Source: JACQWX01 sp041662295 | GTDB taxonomy: Bacteria > Elusimicrobiota > Elusimicrobia > UBA1565 > UBA9628 | Direction of reading: 5' to 3' | DNA: 10,056 nucleotides | NCBI GenBank assembly: GCA_041662295.1 | Contig: JBAZSR010000143.1 | Location: 1-10,056, forward strand | Part shown: positions 7,001-10,056 of the stretch, in pieces | Position numbering within the stretch: position 1 is the stretch's first letter | Layout of the letters: every line of letters begins with the position of its first letter | Position numbers and translations under genes: made by a program | The notes under the pieces: generated by a model | What the model was told of the DNA's origin: nothing | What the model saw: the letters and a program-made list of their open reading frames with translations, nothing else | The model's database searches: none

Positions 7001-7028
7001 CAGCCCCGGCCCGAACGGGCCGGGGCTG
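7001..7028 (-). terminator. Perfect GC-rich hairpin between rpmE and prfA (terminator-like or processing signal, no U-tract)
   Basis: Bases 7001-7012 are perfectly complementary to 7017-7028, giving a 12-bp stem of almost only G-C pairs around a four-base loop (GUUC in the minus-strand RNA). It begins 16 bases after the rpmE stop and ends 28 bases before the prfA ATG. No run of U follows, so classical Rho-independent termination is doubtful. It could be an attenuating terminator, an RNA processing site or a 3'-end stabiliser that sets different L31 and RF1 levels. The structure is seen directly; the role is inferred. Confidence 0.6.
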
Positions 7029-7044
7029 CGCGGCGCCTGGGACG

Positions 7045-7395
7045 CTAGGCCTTCTTGGCCTTCTTGTCTTTCTTCTCCGCCTTGGGGTCGGCCTTGGTGG
7101 AGGGGGCGGTGGACAGGACCTTCTTCCGGGCGGTCGGGGCGCCGACGAGCTTCTTGATCTCTCGCTTGACAGGGGCGCGGACCACCATCTTGCCGTCGGT
7201 CTTGCCGAACCTGAGCTTGAAGCGCTCGACGCGGCCGGCGGTGTCCACGAGCCTCTGCTGGCCGGTGTAGAAAGGATGACAGGCGGCGCAGATCTCGACC
7301 TTGATGAGCTCCTTGGTCGAGCGGGTCTCGAAGGTGTTTCCGCAGGCGCACACCACTTTGGCGACTGTGTAGACGGGATGGATGCCAGCTTTCAT
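7045..7395 (-). CDS. rpmE: 50S ribosomal protein L31 with extended lysine-rich tail
   Basis: L31 bridges the large and small ribosomal subunits. The conserved core occupies about residues 1-70: MKAGIHPVY, CACGNTF (16-22), ICAACHPFYTGQQRLVDTAG (35-54), then GRVERFKLRFG (54-64). Four cysteines (16, 18, 36 and 39) form the zinc site of the C+ form, so this is the zinc-dependent housekeeping paralogue. At 116 residues it is longer than the usual 65-85. The extra C-terminal portion, from about residue 72, is rich in Lys/Ala/Pro and ends KKDKKAKKA, and is presumably disordered and rRNA-contacting. The ATG lies nine bases after a perfect TATAAT, without a Shine-Dalgarno. The position just before prfA-prmC is a conserved bacterial arrangement. 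Confidence 0.96.
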   Translation of the reverse strand: MKAGIHPVYTVAKVVCACGNTFETRSTKELIKVEICAACHPFYTGQQRLVDTAGRVERFKLRFGKTDGKMVVRAPVKREIKKLVGAPTARKKVLSTAPSTKADPKAEKKDKKAKKA

Positions 7396-7404
7396 GATGC
7401 GTCC

Positions 7405-7435
7405 ATTATATCAAATGCGGAGCCCCGTCGGGCAA
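7405..7435 (-). promoter_or_regulatory. Probable promoter for rpmE-prfA-prmC (TTGCCC, 19 nt, TATAAT)
   Basis: A perfect -10 box TATAAT (7405-7410, minus strand) lies nine bases upstream of the rpmE ATG. A plausible -35 hexamer TTGCCC (7430-7435) sits 19 bases further up, a slightly long spacing. Both are in the 45-base gap after the AI-2E-family gene. A start about seven bases downstream of the -10 would leave only a few bases of leader, mirroring the arrangement at murA. Confidence 0.65.
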
Positions 7436-7440
7436 GAGGG

Positions 7441-8568
7441 TCAAGGAAGAGGAGCAACGGCGCCTTCTTTGAAAAAAGCCGAGCCGCGATAGGCTTCGAG
7501 GGCGTCGGCCCCCCACGCCTTGAGGATGCCGGCCGCGGGGATGGCGGCGAGCAGTCCGAGGAAGCCGCCGAGCTCGCCTCCGATGATGAGGGCGACCACG
7601 GTCTCCACCGTGCTCAGCCCCACCTTGTCGCCGACCATCCTCGGCGTGATGATGAAGCCTTCCAGGAACTGGCAGACCCCGAAGACCGCGAAGACCCCGA
7701 GAAAGGGTCCGATGCCGTTGAAGTCCACGGCGGCCATGACCAGGGACAAGACGAGCCCGGTCAGCACCCCGACGTAGGGCACGATGTTGAGCAGGCCGGA
7801 GAGGACCCCGATGACCACGCCGAAGGGGATGCCGACCAGGGCCAGACCGGCCGCGTAGAGCGCGGCTAGGATGAGGGCCACGGAGACCTGCCCGCGGATG
7901 TAGCCGCCCAGGACCCGGTCCGCGTCATCGAGCCGACGGACCGCGGAGGCCTGGAAGCGCGGAGGGAAGAGCCCAATGAAGGAGTCCCGGATCATCGTGA
8001 TGTCCCTGAGGAAGTAGAAGAACACGACCGGCACCACGACCAGGTTCAGGGCGCCCACGAGCATGCCCGCCGCGCTCGTGCAGAACCTCCCAAGGAACTT
8101 GCCCAGCGGCAGGAGCGCGCCCAATGACACCCCGCGCAGCCACCCCTTGAGCCGGCCGGCCATCTCGTGCTCGGTCTGCGGGAAGGGGATGCCCCAGGCC
8201 GCGGCAAGGGCCGAAGCGCGCCGGGCCGCCAGGTGCAGGTAGTCCGGGAGCTGGCCGGCCAGCTCCCGAGCCTGGGACAGGACCGTAGGGAGGATGACCG
8301 CAGCCAGGGCGAGCAGGATGAGGGCGACCCCCGCCATGATGAGGGAGACCGCGAGCGTCCGACTCAGGCCTCTACCTTCGAGGCGGTCGGCCAGGGGGTC
8401 GAAGGCGTAGGCCAGGGCGAAGCCCGCGAACACGGGGAAGAGGGCTTCATAGAGCAGCCAGGCAGCCAGGAAGGCTCCGGAAAAAGCCGCGGCCAGGCCG
8501 ATGAGCCAGAAGGAGCGGCGCCGGTCCTGAGCGGAGATATCGCTCTTCATAGTCCGATGCCGGGACAT
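7441..8568 (-). CDS. AI-2E/PerM family (UPF0118) membrane transporter
   Basis: This is a 375-residue inner-membrane protein. Hydrophobic segments lie at about residues 21-55 (two spans), 72-97, 165-187, 229-282 (two or three spans), 288-303 and 322-349, with a soluble amphipathic stretch at about 98-160, the usual family layout. Signature motifs are YFLRD (185-189), GGYIRGQ (221-227), NIVPYVG (261-267) and GFIITPRMVGDKVGL (304-318). Family members have been implicated in autoinducer-2 export or ion/metabolite exchange, but many are uncharacterised, so the substrate is unknown here. Two starts are possible: ATG 8568, or ATG 8550 (MKSDISAQ, residue 7). Neither has a clear ribosome site. It is divergent from the secreted protease gene and lies 45 bases upstream of rpmE, which has its own -10 box. 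Confidence 0.9.
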   Translation of the reverse strand: MSRHRTMKSDISAQDRRRSFWLIGLAAAFSGAFLAAWLLYEALFPVFAGFALAYAFDPLADRLEGRGLSRTLAVSLIMAGVALILLALAAVILPTVLSQARELAGQLPDYLHLAARRASALAAAWGIPFPQTEHEMAGRLKGWLRGVSLGALLPLGKFLGRFCTSAAGMLVGALNLVVVPVVFFYFLRDITMIRDSFIGLFPPRFQASAVRRLDDADRVLGGYIRGQVSVALILAALYAAGLALVGIPFGVVIGVLSGLLNIVPYVGVLTGLVLSLVMAAVDFNGIGPFLGVFAVFGVCQFLEGFIITPRMVGDKVGLSTVETVVALIIGGELGGFLGLLAAIPAAGILKAWGADALEAYRGSAFFKEGAVAPLP

Positions 8569-8612
8569 CGTACCATTTTGATACCATACCCTCCCGCGAG
8601 GAGACCATGCCC
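8569..8612. promoter_or_regulatory. Divergent intergenic region between the AI-2E-family gene and the Deg protease gene
   Basis: This short AT-richer spacer (8571-8590) must hold the start signals of two divergent genes, unless they lie inside the coding regions. On the minus strand a TACGAT (8567-8572) is a possible -10 for the shorter start at 8550. On the plus strand several weak TAC/CAT-type hexamers occur. None matches consensus well, so the promoters cannot be placed with confidence. Confidence 0.3.
8598..8603 (+). promoter_or_regulatory. Shine-Dalgarno GAGGAG of the Deg protease gene
   Basis: GAGGAG is the only good Shine-Dalgarno sequence in the window. It is three bases from the first ATG (8607) and nine from the second in-frame ATG (8613). 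The longer distance is the usual range, so I favour 8613 as the start. Confidence 0.65.

Positions 8613-10056
<1,444 letters not shown>

Noticed and set aside
5788..7869. Plus-strand open frame of 693 codons opposite prmC, prfA, rpmE and the AI-2E-family gene
   Set aside because: It spans four well-supported genes on the other strand and gives a low-complexity Gly/Leu/Asp/Arg/His-rich product. In very GC-rich DNA stop codons are rare in shadow frames.
8555..8570. Inverted repeat CGATG-6 nt-CATCG near the divergent starts as a possible operator
   Set aside because: The half-sites have only five bases and there is no second copy in the window to support it.

Overview
The window is a GC-rich bacterial chromosome segment: counted rows reach about 80% GC in murA, and only one locus is clearly lower. 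It consists almost entirely of housekeeping genes. The organism is a diderm, because a gene of the LPS-transport/OstA type (LptA/LptD-like) with a signal peptide starts at the left edge. The gene order rpmE-prfA-prmC-murA and the general lack of Shine-Dalgarno sequences suit a non-enterobacterial, GC-rich diderm lineage. An Elusimicrobiota-like or deltaproteobacterial-like genome would fit, but I cannot assign a phylum from this segment alone.

Layout, right to left along the minus strand. A divergent intergenic region (about 8569-8612) separates a secreted DegP/HtrA-type protease on the plus strand (8613 to the right edge, incomplete) from an AI-2E/PerM-family membrane protein on the minus strand (7441-8568). 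Next comes a translation block: ribosomal protein L31 (rpmE) with its own strong -10 box, a perfect GC-rich hairpin, peptide chain release factor 1 (prfA) and the methyltransferase PrmC, which modifies the GGQ glutamine of release factors. An AAA ATPase/DUF4143 gene of lower GC content follows. It is broken by a frameshift that looks like a small internal deletion, and it sits between prmC and murA. Finally there is a tightly overlapping unit with a second strong -10 box: murA (peptidoglycan precursor), folC (folate polyglutamylation), a ROK-family sugar kinase and the OstA-like envelope gene, joined by overlaps of 3, 8 and 4 bases.

The genes fall into two functional groups. One is translation (L31, RF1, PrmC). 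The other is cell-envelope and cofactor/sugar metabolism (MurA, FolC, ROK kinase, OstA-like protein, secreted Deg protease). I found no tRNA, rRNA, CRISPR array, insertion sequence or phage gene.

I did not find a convincing new multi-gene system. The observations most worth following are the repeated architecture TATAAT-9 nt-ATG at both murA and rpmE, which predicts nearly leaderless mRNAs; the decayed, probably acquired ATPase gene with a recognisable junction; and the perfect rpmE-prfA hairpin, which lacks a U-tract.
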